A stretch of DNA of 64,000 nt from NCBI GenBank assembly GCA_016707205.1, contig JADJHZ010000005.1, positions 1 to 64,000 on the forward strand, given 5' to 3'. This DNA is from Haliscomenobacter sp. (GTDB lineage Bacteria > Bacteroidota > Bacteroidia > Chitinophagales > Saprospiraceae). Both the position numbers and the translations under genes were made by a program. Within the stretch, counting starts at the first letter, position 1. Each line of letters begins with the position of its first letter. Positions 17,439 to 26,700 of the stretch are shown one piece after another. Under the pieces are notes generated by a model that had not been told where the DNA came from, did no database searches, and saw only the letters and a list, made by a program, of their open reading frames with translations.

Positions 17439-18920
17439 ATGGCAGATCCAAAAGGCTTTTTAAAACATTCCAGAGAATTGCCCACTACCAGGCCGGCGCG
17501 CCAACGCACCGGCGATTATCAGGAAATTTACGAGGCCTTTCCGGTGGAGAAGACCCGGGAGCAGGCTTCCCGGTGTATGGACTGCGGAGTTCCGTTTTGT
17601 CATTCCGGCTGTCCGTTGGGGAATATCATTCCGGAGTTCAACGACGCGGTGTACCGCCAGGATTGGCTGGAAGCCATTCAAATCTTGCATAGCACCAACA
17701 ACTTCCCGGAGTTCACCGGAAGGATCTGTCCGGCGCCCTGCGAAGCGGCTTGCGTGCTGGGCATCAACAAACCGCCCGTTGCGATTGAGCATATTGAAAA
17801 GACTATTGCCGAACAAGCCTATGAGCTGGGGTATATCCGGCCCAAGCCGCCCGTGTTGCGCACCGGAAAAAAAGTGGCGGTGGTCGGATCGGGTCCATCC
17901 GGGCTTGCGGCGGCAGCCCAACTCAACAAGGCGGGGCACTTGGTCACGGTTTTTGAACGCAAAGACCGAATCGGCGGCCTGCTCCGGTATGGCATTCCCG
18001 ATTTCAAGTTGGAGAAATGGGTCCTGAACCGCAGAATTGCTATTATGGAGGCGGAAGGCATCCGCTTCCGGACCAACACAGAGGTTGGTCTGCATATTGA
18101 CCCAAAAGCCCTTTTGGAAGAATACGACACCCTGCTGCTCTGTGGAGGCTCCACCATCCCACGCGATCTTCCGATTCCGGGAAGAAACCTCCAGGGCGTT
18201 CACTTCGCCATGAACTACCTGGAGCAAAACAACCGCCGCGTTGCCGGCGACCCCCTCGACGTAAGCCAGTTCATTTCCGCTAAAGGCAAAGACGTGCTGG
18301 TGATCGGAGGCGGAGACACCGGCGCCGACTGCGTCGGCACGTCCAACCGGCAAGGGGCCCGGTCGGTCACCCAACTAGAACTTTTGGCTAAGCCGCCGAA
18401 AGAACGCGATCCGGAAACCTGGCCCAACTGGCCCATGATCCTGCGCACCAGTTCTTCCCACGAAGAAGGCTGCGAGCGCCATTGGGCGGTCCTCACCAAA
18501 GCGTTTTTAGGCGACGAACACGGCTTTCTCCGCGCAGTAGAAGTCGTTGAGGTGCTTTGGGATACAGATCCAACCACCGGCAAAAGCGGCTTCCGGGAAG
18601 TAGAAGGCTCCCTTCGGGAAATCCCCTGCCAGTTGGCCTTCCTCGCGATGGGTTTTCTACACCCTCAGCGCGACGGCATGCTGGACCAGCTTGGCCTTGC
18701 CCCCGACGAGCGGAATAACGTAAAAACGAGCGCCAACTATCAAACCAGCGTAGAAAAAGTCTTCGCCGCCGGCGATATGCGACGGGGGCAGTCCCTCGTG
18801 GTTTGGGCCATTTCGGAAGGACGGGAAGCCGCCAGAGCGGTCGATGAGTACCTCATGGGGCAATCCAGTCTGGAAGCCAAATCCGGTTCGCCGCTGGTTT
18901 TACCGGTAGCGGATAAATAG
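17439..18920 (+). CDS. gltD: glutamate synthase (NADPH) small subunit
   Basis: A 493-residue beta subunit that takes electrons from NADPH through FAD to GltB. The N-terminal [4Fe-4S] ligand region is intact: C46, C49, C54, C58 (CMDCGVPFCHSGC) and C97, C101, C105 (CPAPCEAAC). The FAD dinucleotide fold is at about residues 144-175 (VAVVGSGPSGLAAAAQL, then FERKDRIGGLLRYGIP) and the NADPH fold lies around GGGDTGADCVGTSNRQGA (about 287-304). AAGDMRRGQSLVVWAI near the C-terminus is the second FAD contact. The gene lies 211 bp after gltB on the same strand; the gap is filled with repeats, so co-transcription is likely but depends on the repeats not terminating. Confidence 0.97.
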   Translation: MADPKGFLKHSRELPTTRPARQRTGDYQEIYEAFPVEKTREQASRCMDCGVPFCHSGCPLGNIIPEFNDAVYRQDWLEAIQILHSTNNFPEFTGRICPAPCEAACVLGINKPPVAIEHIEKTIAEQAYELGYIRPKPPVLRTGKKVAVVGSGPSGLAAAAQLNKAGHLVTVFERKDRIGGLLRYGIPDFKLEKWVLNRRIAIMEAEGIRFRTNTEVGLHIDPKALLEEYDTLLLCGGSTIPRDLPIPGRNLQGVHFAMNYLEQNNRRVAGDPLDVSQFISAKGKDVLVIGGGDTGADCVGTSNRQGARSVTQLELLAKPPKERDPETWPNWPMILRTSSSHEEGCERHWAVLTKAFLGDEHGFLRAVEVVEVLWDTDPTTGKSGFREVEGSLREIPCQLAFLAMGFLHPQRDGMLDQLGLAPDERNNVKTSANYQTSVEKVFAAGDMRRGQSLVVWAISEGREAARAVDEYLMGQSSLEAKSGSPLVLPVADK

Positions 18921-19002
18921 GATCTGGGCAAAATAATCAAGCCCAACTTCTGCTGAATTCAGATTCATTCGTTAGTTTAGGCGGAAAACACCCATTTTCG
19001 CC

Positions 19003-20484
19003 ATGAAAAAACTCGTTTTACTTATTTTCCTCCTCCTTGGAGCAGGAGCTACGGGGACCGCTCAGGTCCGCGTGCTGGAAGCCCAATCTGCCGTTACGAC
19101 GCAGCACGAAGTAACCATCAAGGGCAAAAAGATTCCGTATTCCGCCACCGCCGGCACCCAGCCGGTTTGGAACGAAGAAGGGAAGCCTATTGCCAGCCTG
19201 TTCTACACCTATTATCAGCGCACCGACGTGCAGGACCGCGCCGCCCGCCCTTTGGTCATCTCCTTCAACGGAGGGCCCGGCTCCGCATCCGTTTGGATGC
19301 ATGTGGCCTACACCGGCCCCAGGGTGTTGCGCATCGACGACGAAGGCTACCCCATTCAGCCTTACGGAACCCAGGAAAACCCGCATTCCATACTCGACAT
19401 CGCCGACATCGTTTATGTCGACCCGGTCAACACCGGGTATTCCCGAATCCTCGACAAAGAGGCCAAGCCGGCTACCTTTTTCGGGGTGATGGCCGACATC
19501 AAGTACCTGGCCGAGTGGATCAATACCTTCGTCACCCGCGCCCAGCGCTGGCGTTCGCCCAAGTACCTGATTGGCGAAAGCTATGGCACTACCCGGGTTT
19601 CGGGCCTGGCCCTGGAGCTCCAAAACAACCAATGGATGTATTTGAACGGGGTCATTCTCGTTTCGCCAACCGGCCTGGGCATTGAACGGGACGGCCCGGT
19701 GGAGGCAGCTAACCGCCTGCCCTACTTCGCCGCCACCGCCTGGTACCACAAAGCGCTGCCCCCGGATTTGCAGCAAAAGGATCTTCCCGCCGTTTTGGAG
19801 GAAGCGGAAACCTTCACGATCCAGGAACTCCTGCCCGCTATGGCTCAGGGCGGCTTTTTACCCCTTGCACAAAGACAGCCCATAGCCGCCAAAATGGCCA
19901 GGTACTCCGGATTGTCCGAAAAAACCCTGCTGCAGCACAACCTCGACGTACCCACTTCCTTTTTCTGGAAAGACCTGCTGCGCGAACGCGGCGGATTTAC
20001 GGTTGGCCGGTTGGACTCCCGCTACAAAGGCATCGACGTAAAAGAAGCGGGAGAAGAATCGGATTACAATGCCGAGATCACCTCCTGGCTCCATTCGTTT
20101 ACCCCTGCGATCAATTATTACCTGAGGGAAGAATTGAAATACGAAACCGATGTCAAGTACAATATGTTTGGGCCCGTCAACCCCTGGGACCGCACCGGGG
20201 ACAATACCGGCGCCAATCTCCGCCAGGCAATGGCCCAAAACCCTTATCTGAAGGTGATGATCCAATCCGGCTTTTACGACGGCGCCACCACGTATTTCAA
20301 CGCCAAATATTCGATGTGGCATCTGGACCCCAGCGGCAAGTTCAAAGACCGCCTGCGGTTTGAAGGCTACCGGAGCGGCCACATGATGTACCTGCGCCGC
20401 GAAGACCTGGCCTCCTCCAACGAGGATATCCGGGAGTTCATCCAGGCCTCGCTGCCTGGGAAGGGGGTTCCGGCGAAGTACTGA
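19003..20484 (+). CDS. secreted S10-family serine carboxypeptidase
   Basis: A 493-residue secreted peptidase with signal peptide MKKLVLLIFLLLGAGATGTA. The S10 blocks are complete: the oxyanion motif NGGPGSASVWMH (about 89-100), the nucleophile S193 in IGESYGTTR, the acid D426 in GFYDGATTYF and H460 in GYRSGHMMYL. S10 enzymes release C-terminal amino acids from peptides at acidic pH; here it should act in the periplasm or outside the cell, since no T9SS sorting domain or lipobox is present. It starts 82 bp after gltD, and the next gene begins about 70 bp downstream on the same strand, so it may share a transcript with the latter. Confidence 0.92.
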   Translation: MKKLVLLIFLLLGAGATGTAQVRVLEAQSAVTTQHEVTIKGKKIPYSATAGTQPVWNEEGKPIASLFYTYYQRTDVQDRAARPLVISFNGGPGSASVWMHVAYTGPRVLRIDDEGYPIQPYGTQENPHSILDIADIVYVDPVNTGYSRILDKEAKPATFFGVMADIKYLAEWINTFVTRAQRWRSPKYLIGESYGTTRVSGLALELQNNQWMYLNGVILVSPTGLGIERDGPVEAANRLPYFAATAWYHKALPPDLQQKDLPAVLEEAETFTIQELLPAMAQGGFLPLAQRQPIAAKMARYSGLSEKTLLQHNLDVPTSFFWKDLLRERGGFTVGRLDSRYKGIDVKEAGEESDYNAEITSWLHSFTPAINYYLREELKYETDVKYNMFGPVNPWDRTGDNTGANLRQAMAQNPYLKVMIQSGFYDGATTYFNAKYSMWHLDPSGKFKDRLRFEGYRSGHMMYLRREDLASSNEDIREFIQASLPGKGVPAKY

Positions 20485-20551
20485 AAAGTTGCAGGGTTGC
20501 GGAGACAGAAAACAGGGAACTACCCCAGAAGCTTTCAAAAACAATCGTTGT

Positions 20552-23500
20552 ATGTTTTTCCCATTGGTTTTCCCGAAAAAAAGAGCCCGGTCGTTTGGGT
20601 TGCTGTTTTTAGCGCTGACCGGAATGCCGATCCTGCTTTCTGCTGACCCCATCCGGGTACTGTTGATTACCGGAGGTAATCCTTCAGCAGAGGAAAACGC
20701 CTGGCTTGCTTATGCTGCCCGGCAAGACTGGAAAATAACCGCGCGAACCTGGGAAGAACTGGCCGGAAGGAAAACCTTTCCGAAGGGAATAGACGTCGTG
20801 TGGGTACATCAGACGGATACCGCGTTTAGCGCGGCCTCGCGGGCAGCCGGAGCGCGCCTGGCGCCCTATATTCAACAAGGCGGCAAGCTGTTGCTGACCA
20901 TGGAAGCCGCCCGCTACCTCAATCACTGGGGGGTTGAACCGAATCCATTGCATACCCGCACCGATACGGTCCGCGATGAGGGGTTTGGCCGGCCGCTGGG
21001 GTTCCACGCCTTTAAGGAGCATCCCCTTTTTGCCGGGATGCACGGGGGCGCGTACCCGTCCAAGCAAAAGAAAGACCACCTGGCCCGCAAAACCGGGTTT
21101 TTCGACAACGCGCTTCCTGGAAATCCCCTGGCCAAGGTGATTGGAATTGAATGGACGTATATCACCTTCCACGAATCCAGCAAATTGGTGCTGGAATATC
21201 CGGCAGGGAAAGGCAAGGTCCTTTCGGCAGGCGCTTTTATCGAGTTTGCTCCCGACAACTACAACCGCTCGGAACTGGAGCGCTTTTGCAGGAACAGCGT
21301 CGAATGGCTGGCGTATGGCCTGGAGGAAGAGGCGTTCTACTGGGATTATGCCTCCGCCATGGTCCGCCAGGCTCCCCTCCCCCACCCTGCTACGCCCATG
21401 CCTCCCAGCCGGGCATGGACGCTCCCACCCCTGTCTATTGCCCAAACGGCCGAACGGGGGGACGATGCGTTCCTCGACCTGGCCGGGCGGCGCATCCTGC
21501 TCATGGGGAAAGAAAAAGGGGGAATCGACGAGATCTGGACCCATCCGTTTATGACGGCGCGCGACCTTCAAACAGGCATCCTTTGGGGCGATTCACTGCT
21601 CTGGCTCCACCAGATCCCCTGCCGGGTAACCATCTCCCCGGAGCTAATTCTCCGGGAATATACGCTGCCGGAAGGCGTCTTAAGGGAGATCCTCACCGTT
21701 TCCTTCGATCAGCCCCTGGCGCTGGTTCATTACGAATTCCCTGGAAGCGCGCAGTTCAAAGGGTTTGTCGTGCAGGCGGTCTTCAACTCCCGTTTTATGT
21801 GGCCCTACGACGTCAGCGCTACGCAACGCATGGCCTTTGACTACGACCCAGCCTCCCAGACGCTGACGGCCAGCGCCCAAAACGGAGCGCTCGCTGCGTT
21901 GATGGGATTCAGTCAGGCGCCGGCGACCGTCCAGGCGGGTCAGTTTGGTTCCTTCGCCTGGCAGGGGGGGCAGCGTTTCCAGGAAGAAACCACCTCCAAC
22001 CTCCAGGTTGGCGCCCTGTTTACCTTTGACCCGCCTCCTACCCGATCCTTCAATTATGCCATTGCCGGAAGCAGCGAAGGAATGGATTCGCTGCTGCAAG
22101 TCTTCCAGAGGCTGCAACCCGAGCTCGACCGGTTGTACCTTCCCACAGGCCGGTACTACCGCGATCTGCTCTCGGACAAACTGCAAATAGAAACGCCCGA
22201 TTCGGTGTTCAATCAGGGCTTTCGGTGGGCTATGGCCCGCACGGATCAAATGTTCCAAACTACGCCAGGGCTGGGCACTACCCATATGGCGGGCTTCGGT
22301 ACCACGGCCCGGGGGTGGAACGGCGGGCACGCGGTGAGCGGCCGCCCCGGCTATGCCTGGTATTTCGGAAGGGACGGCGAGTGGAGCGGCATGGCGGTCA
22401 ACGCCTACGGCGATTTTCCCTGGGTGAAGGAAATGCTCAAGGTGTTCGCCCGGTATCAAAACCTGGACGGAAAAATTTACCACGAGCTGACGAGCAGCGG
22501 GGCCGTACACTACGACGCGTCCGACGCCACCCCGCTTTATGTCGTCCTGGCGGCCCATTACCTGCGCTATTCCGGGGATCTGGATTTTGCGCGCAGCCTT
22601 TGGCCCAGCCTGGAGAAAGCCCTGCAATTTTGTTATGCCACCGATACGGATGGCGACGGACTGATCGAGAATACCAACGTTGGGCACGGCTGGATTGAGG
22701 GCGGGGCGCTTTTTGGAACCCACACCGAATTCTACCTCGCCGGCGTCTGGGCAGCCTGCCTGGAATCCGGCGCGTACCTGGCCCAACACCTGGACAAGAC
22801 CGATTGGAACAAGCGCCTCCTGGCCGATGCCCGGAAGGTTAAAGGGGTTATTGACCGGGAATTCTGGAACCCGGGAGGGAACTACTTTTTCAATGGAAAA
22901 ATGCAGGACGGCAGCTATATGGACGATGCCACGGTCCTTCAGGCGGTCCCCGTCTACCTCCAAGCCGTGGAGGATGACCAGAAAGCGCGGCAAAGCGTTC
23001 AGCCGTTTTCGGGCACTGCCATGAGTCCCGACTGGGGTATCCGGATGATCCCGGACGACAATCCCAAGTTCAACCCCCGTTCCTACCATGCGGGGATGGT
23101 CTGGCCCCTGTACGGTGGATGGGCGTCTCTGGCCGAATACCGGACCGGGTATTTCAACAGCGGGTTTTTCCACCTGTTTGCCAACCTGATGAATTACCGT
23201 TTTTGGGGGAAAGGCAGCGTAGAAGAAACCCTGCACGGAACGGAATTCCGCCCCGCCGGGGTGTGCAGTCAGCAATGCTGGTCGGAAACCATGGTCCTGC
23301 TTCCCGCCATCGAAGGCATGCTTGGCCTTCAGGCCGATGCCCCGGCAGGAGCGCTTACCCTGGCGCCCCGTTTCCCCTGGGACTGGAACGAGGTCGCGGT
23401 TCGTAACATCCGGATAGGGCCTAACCAAATTCATTTTACCTGGGAAAAAACGCCGGAACAAACCCATATACGGATAACAAGTGCCGGGGCGGAGAGCAAG

Positions 23501-23959
23501 CCGGTGTCCCTCTCGCTCCAACCCGCGTTCCCCTTTGGGACGGAAATCGGCAGCATCACCATTGACGGCATGCCCTTGAAGGGTTCCTCCGTTCCCGGGC
23601 CGGAAGCGATGGAACTCGTTTTGGAAAAAATAATACTCCCGGCAGGAAAAACCATGGACATTGTCATTAGGCATCAGGGCGGATTGGGAGCGCTCCCGCT
23701 TTGCTATATTCCCGAACCCAATTCCGCGAGCCAGGGCGCGCGGGTCGTCGGCCAGCAACGGGCAGAAAAGGCACTTGGAATTACCTACGAAGGCCTCGCC
23801 GGAAGAATATATACCGCAAAGATTTGGACGGGTTTGCCACTCAAACAAGCCAAAAACGCGAAAATCATCCGGCAGGAAGGCCCGGTTGCTGAAATCCGTT
23901 TTCAATGCCCTGAAACCCAAACGCCTTATAGCCGTATAACCGTAGAATTGGAGCATTAG
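20552..23959 (+). CDS. secreted ThuA-like domain plus glycogen-debranching-type glycosidase fusion
   Basis: A protein of about 1135 residues. The frame is open from 20489, but Met at 20552 begins a signal-like sequence (KKRARSFGLLFLALTGMPILLSA), so I choose it. Residues about 35-260 look like a ThuA/trehalose-utilisation, class I glutamine amidotransferase-like fold (RVLLITGGNPSAEENAWLAYA ... GGKLLLTMEAARYLNHWG). Residues about 530-960 form an (alpha/alpha)6 barrel like the amylo-alpha-1,6-glucosidase C-terminal domain, with the candidate acid-containing DTDGDGLIENTNVGHGWIEGGALFGTHTEFYLAGVWA and CSQQCWSETMVLLPAIEGM. Inferred role: release of glucose or a related sugar from an external oligosaccharide. 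The start and the exact GH family are uncertain. Confidence 0.7.
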   Translation: MFFPLVFPKKRARSFGLLFLALTGMPILLSADPIRVLLITGGNPSAEENAWLAYAARQDWKITARTWEELAGRKTFPKGIDVVWVHQTDTAFSAASRAAGARLAPYIQQGGKLLLTMEAARYLNHWGVEPNPLHTRTDTVRDEGFGRPLGFHAFKEHPLFAGMHGGAYPSKQKKDHLARKTGFFDNALPGNPLAKVIGIEWTYITFHESSKLVLEYPAGKGKVLSAGAFIEFAPDNYNRSELERFCRNSVEWLAYGLEEEAFYWDYASAMVRQAPLPHPATPMPPSRAWTLPPLSIAQTAERGDDAFLDLAGRRILLMGKEKGGIDEIWTHPFMTARDLQTGILWGDSLLWLHQIPCRVTISPELILREYTLPEGVLREILTVSFDQPLALVHYEFPGSAQFKGFVVQAVFNSRFMWPYDVSATQRMAFDYDPASQTLTASAQNGALAALMGFSQAPATVQAGQFGSFAWQGGQRFQEETTSNLQVGALFTFDPPPTRSFNYAIAGSSEGMDSLLQVFQRLQPELDRLYLPTGRYYRDLLSDKLQIETPDSVFNQGFRWAMARTDQMFQTTPGLGTTHMAGFGTTARGWNGGHAVSGRPGYAWYFGRDGEWSGMAVNAYGDFPWVKEMLKVFARYQNLDGKIYHELTSSGAVHYDASDATPLYVVLAAHYLRYSGDLDFARSLWPSLEKALQFCYATDTDGDGLIENTNVGHGWIEGGALFGTHTEFYLAGVWAACLESGAYLAQHLDKTDWNKRLLADARKVKGVIDREFWNPGGNYFFNGKMQDGSYMDDATVLQAVPVYLQAVEDDQKARQSVQPFSGTAMSPDWGIRMIPDDNPKFNPRSYHAGMVWPLYGGWASLAEYRTGYFNSGFFHLFANLMNYRFWGKGSVEETLHGTEFRPAGVCSQQCWSETMVLLPAIEGMLGLQADAPAGALTLAPRFPWDWNEVAVRNIRIGPNQIHFTWEKTPEQTHIRITSAGAESKPVSLSLQPAFPFGTEIGSITIDGMPLKGSSVPGPEAMELVLEKIILPAGKTMDIVIRHQGGLGALPLCYIPEPNSASQGARVVGQQRAEKALGITYEGLAGRIYTAKIWTGLPLKQAKNAKIIRQEGPVAEIRFQCPETQTPYSRITVELEH

Positions 23960-23999
23960 AACTTGCTTAACACGGCAAAAATCAGGATCGCTTCGGGGA

Positions 24000-24815
24000 A
24001 TGAAGGGAATATATGTCGTTATGCTGTTGGGGCTTTCCCTGCCGGGAAGCCCTTTATTTTCTCAATCCGTTCCGGTTGAGGTGTTTGAAGTCGAGGGGGC
24101 TGACCAAACGAAGTACCTCATTGCCCGCAATAACAGCGAACTCCCTTATGTGGTGAACATCTGGCGCCTCGAATTGTGGTATGTGGACATCAAGCCCGGC
24201 AGCCAGTTTAAGAAAGCTATTCAGGGAGGTCAGGAAGAAGTATTGGCCACTTTGGTTCCCGATTTCACCGCCCCGCCCCGGGTGGAATTCCGGTATACCG
24301 CGTTTGTCGGAGACCCGGAACAGTGCCGGCCCGATAAAGACGCGCTATACCGGCTTCCTTATCCCCGCGGAGTGGCCACTTTGGTCACACAGGGGTACCT
24401 CGGCATGATAAGTCACCAGAATACGTACGCGATCGACTTCCAAATGGACGAAGGGACGGTAGTTTGCGCTGCCCGGGAGGGAATTGTGGCCGAGATCAAG
24501 ACCAACAGCGATCAGGGCTGCCCCACACCCGAATGTATTCCCGATGGAAATTACATTCTCATCCTGCACGACGACGGAACGGTAGGCGGGTATTGGCACC
24601 TTCAGCACCGCGGGGCCCTGGTTCGCCCCGGCGACCGGGTGGTTGCCGGTCAGCCCATAGGGTATAGTGGCAACACAGGTTACAGCTCCGGTCCCCACCT
24701 TCATTTTGAGGTCTACCGGCCAACCCTGGAAGGAAAAGTAACCATCCCCACCGCTTTTGTCACCCAGCGGGCAGTGCGCACCACGCTGTCTACGGGGAGC
24801 TTGTTTTGGCATTAA
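24000..24815 (+). CDS. M23-family metallopeptidase (LytM-like)
   Basis: A 271-residue secreted protein with a signal peptide ending about residue 21 (LPGSPLFSQS). The C-terminal half is a peptidase M23 domain: first ligands H139 and D146 in SHQNTYAIDF, H200 in GYWHLQH, and the HxH motif H233-L-H235 in GPHLHFEVYR. All zinc-site residues are present, so it should be an active endopeptidase, most likely on peptidoglycan cross-bridges, although some M23 enzymes cut other glycine-rich substrates. The N-terminal 120 residues are a beta-rich domain without a recognised name. It begins 40 bp after the glycosidase fusion and converges on the pafA-type gene downstream. Confidence 0.85.
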   Translation: MKGIYVVMLLGLSLPGSPLFSQSVPVEVFEVEGADQTKYLIARNNSELPYVVNIWRLELWYVDIKPGSQFKKAIQGGQEEVLATLVPDFTAPPRVEFRYTAFVGDPEQCRPDKDALYRLPYPRGVATLVTQGYLGMISHQNTYAIDFQMDEGTVVCAAREGIVAEIKTNSDQGCPTPECIPDGNYILILHDDGTVGGYWHLQHRGALVRPGDRVVAGQPIGYSGNTGYSSGPHLHFEVYRPTLEGKVTIPTAFVTQRAVRTTLSTGSLFWH

Positions 24816-24821
24816 TACTAC

Positions 24822-24859
24822 CCCTGTTGTTCGTAGACTTCCGTCTACGAACAACAGGG
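24822..24859. terminator. bidirectional hairpin between convergent genes (CGTAGACTTCCGTCTACG family)
   Basis: A 17-bp perfect stem with a TTCC loop (CCCTGTTGTTCGTAGAC / GTCTACGAACAACAGGG) between the stop of the M23 gene and the stop of the convergent PafA gene. It belongs to the same repeat family as 17281-17312. Position and strength suggest a terminator, though long T runs are lacking. Confidence 0.6.
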
Positions 24860-24901
24860 TTTCCGTCTTCCGTCCACCGTCTTCTGTCCTGTCAAGACTG
24901 C

Positions 24902-26551
24902 CTAACGCTCCAACAAAGGTGCAATGACCTTGCCGGTACATCCGTTCGGTTCCATGATCCGGAGCATAGCGGCCAACGTGGGGGCTATATCGGTGATGGA
25001 AACCGGATGGTAGGTTTTCCCTTTGGGCACGTTCCAGCCGTACCAAACCAGGGGTACATGCGTATCGTAGGAATAAGGGCTGCCATGGGTGGTCCCCCCG
25101 CTTGCAAAGGTGGGTTCGGGCAGCCAGGCGGGCTCCAGGTGGAAAATCACGTCGCCCGAGCGCTTCGGGTGAAACCCGCGCCGGACAAGCTCGATAAACG
25201 GCAGTTCGGAAGCGACCGTAAATAACTCCTCTTTGGTTACGGCGTAGCGGATGCCGGGCAATTTGATCAGATAAGCAACGATGGCTTTGCGCACCGGCTC
25301 TGCTTCTAGCTTGGCGATCGGCAATACCTGCTCATTGACGTACACCTGCTGGTTGATTACTGCGTTGACATACGGCATGCGCACGCCGAAAACGCTTTCC
25401 AGGTGGGTATTCAGATCCTTGACCAACTGCCGCTCCTCCAGAATGCCGGTTGGAATGCGAATATCTTTTAAAAACGGTACCGTTTCCGCTGCGCCATGGT
25501 CGGCGGTTAAAAACACCAACACATTCTCTTTTCCAACCTTTTCGTCCAGGTAATCGAGCAGGCGTTGTAAGTCGCGATCCAGGCGCATATAGGTGTCCTG
25601 AACTTCCTTGCTATGGATACCAAACTGATGCCCGACATAATCGGTCGACGAATAGCTCAGGGCCAGGAAATCGGGGATTGCATCCTCTCCAAGGCTCATT
25701 TCCTTGATCACGGTGAGGGCAAAATCGGTGGTGAGGGTATTGCCGAAAGGCGTTGCCCGAACCAGTCCGGGGCCTCCTTTGGTGGGGTTGGCCGGAAGCA
25801 CGTGAGGGAACGCGCCGGTGGTATCTCCGCTAAACCGGTTTTCGTATTTGTCCCACTCCGGATGGCTTTCCGTATACGTGCGCTCGGGCTCGACGGTATT
25901 CCAGGGCTCGGATAAATACCGCAGGGCCAGGTTTTTTTCGTTGAACTTTTGCACCCATCCCGGCAGAGCCGCTGTATCCGGGTAGTAGTTCGAACTGATC
26001 CAGTAGCCGTTCGCATCGTCAAACCAGTAGCAGGCATTCGGGATATGGCCTGCCGGCAGGATGCTGCCCCGGTCTTTTATGCAGACCCCAACCACCTTGG
26101 ATTGCATGGCGTTGGATAGCCGCAACTCGTCGGTGATCGTCGAGGCCAACAGGACGGAGGGAGAGTGCTTCCCATTGGCGCCTTCGGTTCCTACGCCCTT
26201 GACGGTTTCATCTGCCGTAACGTAGTGGGTGCGGTTTTTGGACCGGTCATACCAGTCGTTGCCTACCACCCCGTGAACGGAAGGCGTTGTTCCGGTATAA
26301 ATACTGGCATGACCCGGGGCCGTATACGTTGGCATATAGTTATAGTGGGTATTCTCACAGGAAAACCCGTCGTTGAGGAGCCGTTTGAAACCGCCGGTAC
26401 CATACTTGTCGTAGTATTTGTACAGGTAATCGTACCGCATCTGGTCTACCGTAATGCCAACGATCAGGCGGGGTTTGGCTCCTGGGGTTTGAGCCGGCAA
26501 TATGCCGCTCATCAGCCCGCTAAAGGCTAGAAAAAACAACCATCTTTTCAT
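24902..26551 (-). CDS. pafA: PafA-type alkaline phosphatase
   Basis: A 549-residue secreted phosphatase with signal peptide MKRWLFFLAFSGLMSGILPA. It has the PafA hallmarks: metal ligand D36 in VGITVDQMRYDYL, Thr77 in PTYTAPGHASIYTG as nucleophile (the Bacteroidota enzyme uses Thr where E. coli PhoA uses Ser), the motif GNDWY near 97-101, the Lys-Arg pair in CIKDRGS near 165, and FLTADHGAAET with the distal metal ligands. PafA hydrolyses phosphomonoesters in the periplasm and supplies phosphate. It is not near any pho gene. Its upstream gap is filled by TTAGACG repeats, which also hold the stop codon of the TolB-like gene on the same strand. Confidence 0.88.
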   Translation of the reverse strand: MKRWLFFLAFSGLMSGILPAQTPGAKPRLIVGITVDQMRYDYLYKYYDKYGTGGFKRLLNDGFSCENTHYNYMPTYTAPGHASIYTGTTPSVHGVVGNDWYDRSKNRTHYVTADETVKGVGTEGANGKHSPSVLLASTITDELRLSNAMQSKVVGVCIKDRGSILPAGHIPNACYWFDDANGYWISSNYYPDTAALPGWVQKFNEKNLALRYLSEPWNTVEPERTYTESHPEWDKYENRFSGDTTGAFPHVLPANPTKGGPGLVRATPFGNTLTTDFALTVIKEMSLGEDAIPDFLALSYSSTDYVGHQFGIHSKEVQDTYMRLDRDLQRLLDYLDEKVGKENVLVFLTADHGAAETVPFLKDIRIPTGILEERQLVKDLNTHLESVFGVRMPYVNAVINQQVYVNEQVLPIAKLEAEPVRKAIVAYLIKLPGIRYAVTKEELFTVASELPFIELVRRGFHPKRSGDVIFHLEPAWLPEPTFASGGTTHGSPYSYDTHVPLVWYGWNVPKGKTYHPVSITDIAPTLAAMLRIMEPNGCTGKVIAPLLER

Positions 26552-26603
26552 TCTGGATTCGTTTTAAGGAACAACGCCCGCAAAATAAAAGAAGTTTGCC
26601 AAA

Positions 26604-26700
26604 ACTTAGACTTTAGACGTTGGACGTTAGACGTTAGATGTTAGATGAAACAAAGGCTGTCTAAAGCCTAAAGTCCAAAGGTCTAAAGTCTAACGTCTAT
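26604..26700. repeat. TTAGACG heptamer repeat with inverted copy
   Basis: Direct heptamers (CTTTAGACGTTGGACGTTAG, then ACGTTAGATG units) at 26604-26647, and an inverted set (CTAAAGTCTAACGTCTA) up to 26700, which can fold into a long imperfect hairpin. The TAG stop of the gene at 26697 lies in the outer unit. Confidence 0.8.

Noticed and set aside
21680..23956. A 758-residue minus-strand frame opposite the glycosidase fusion
   Set aside because: The plus strand encodes a coherent signal peptide and glycosidase; the minus frame is a shadow of codon bias.
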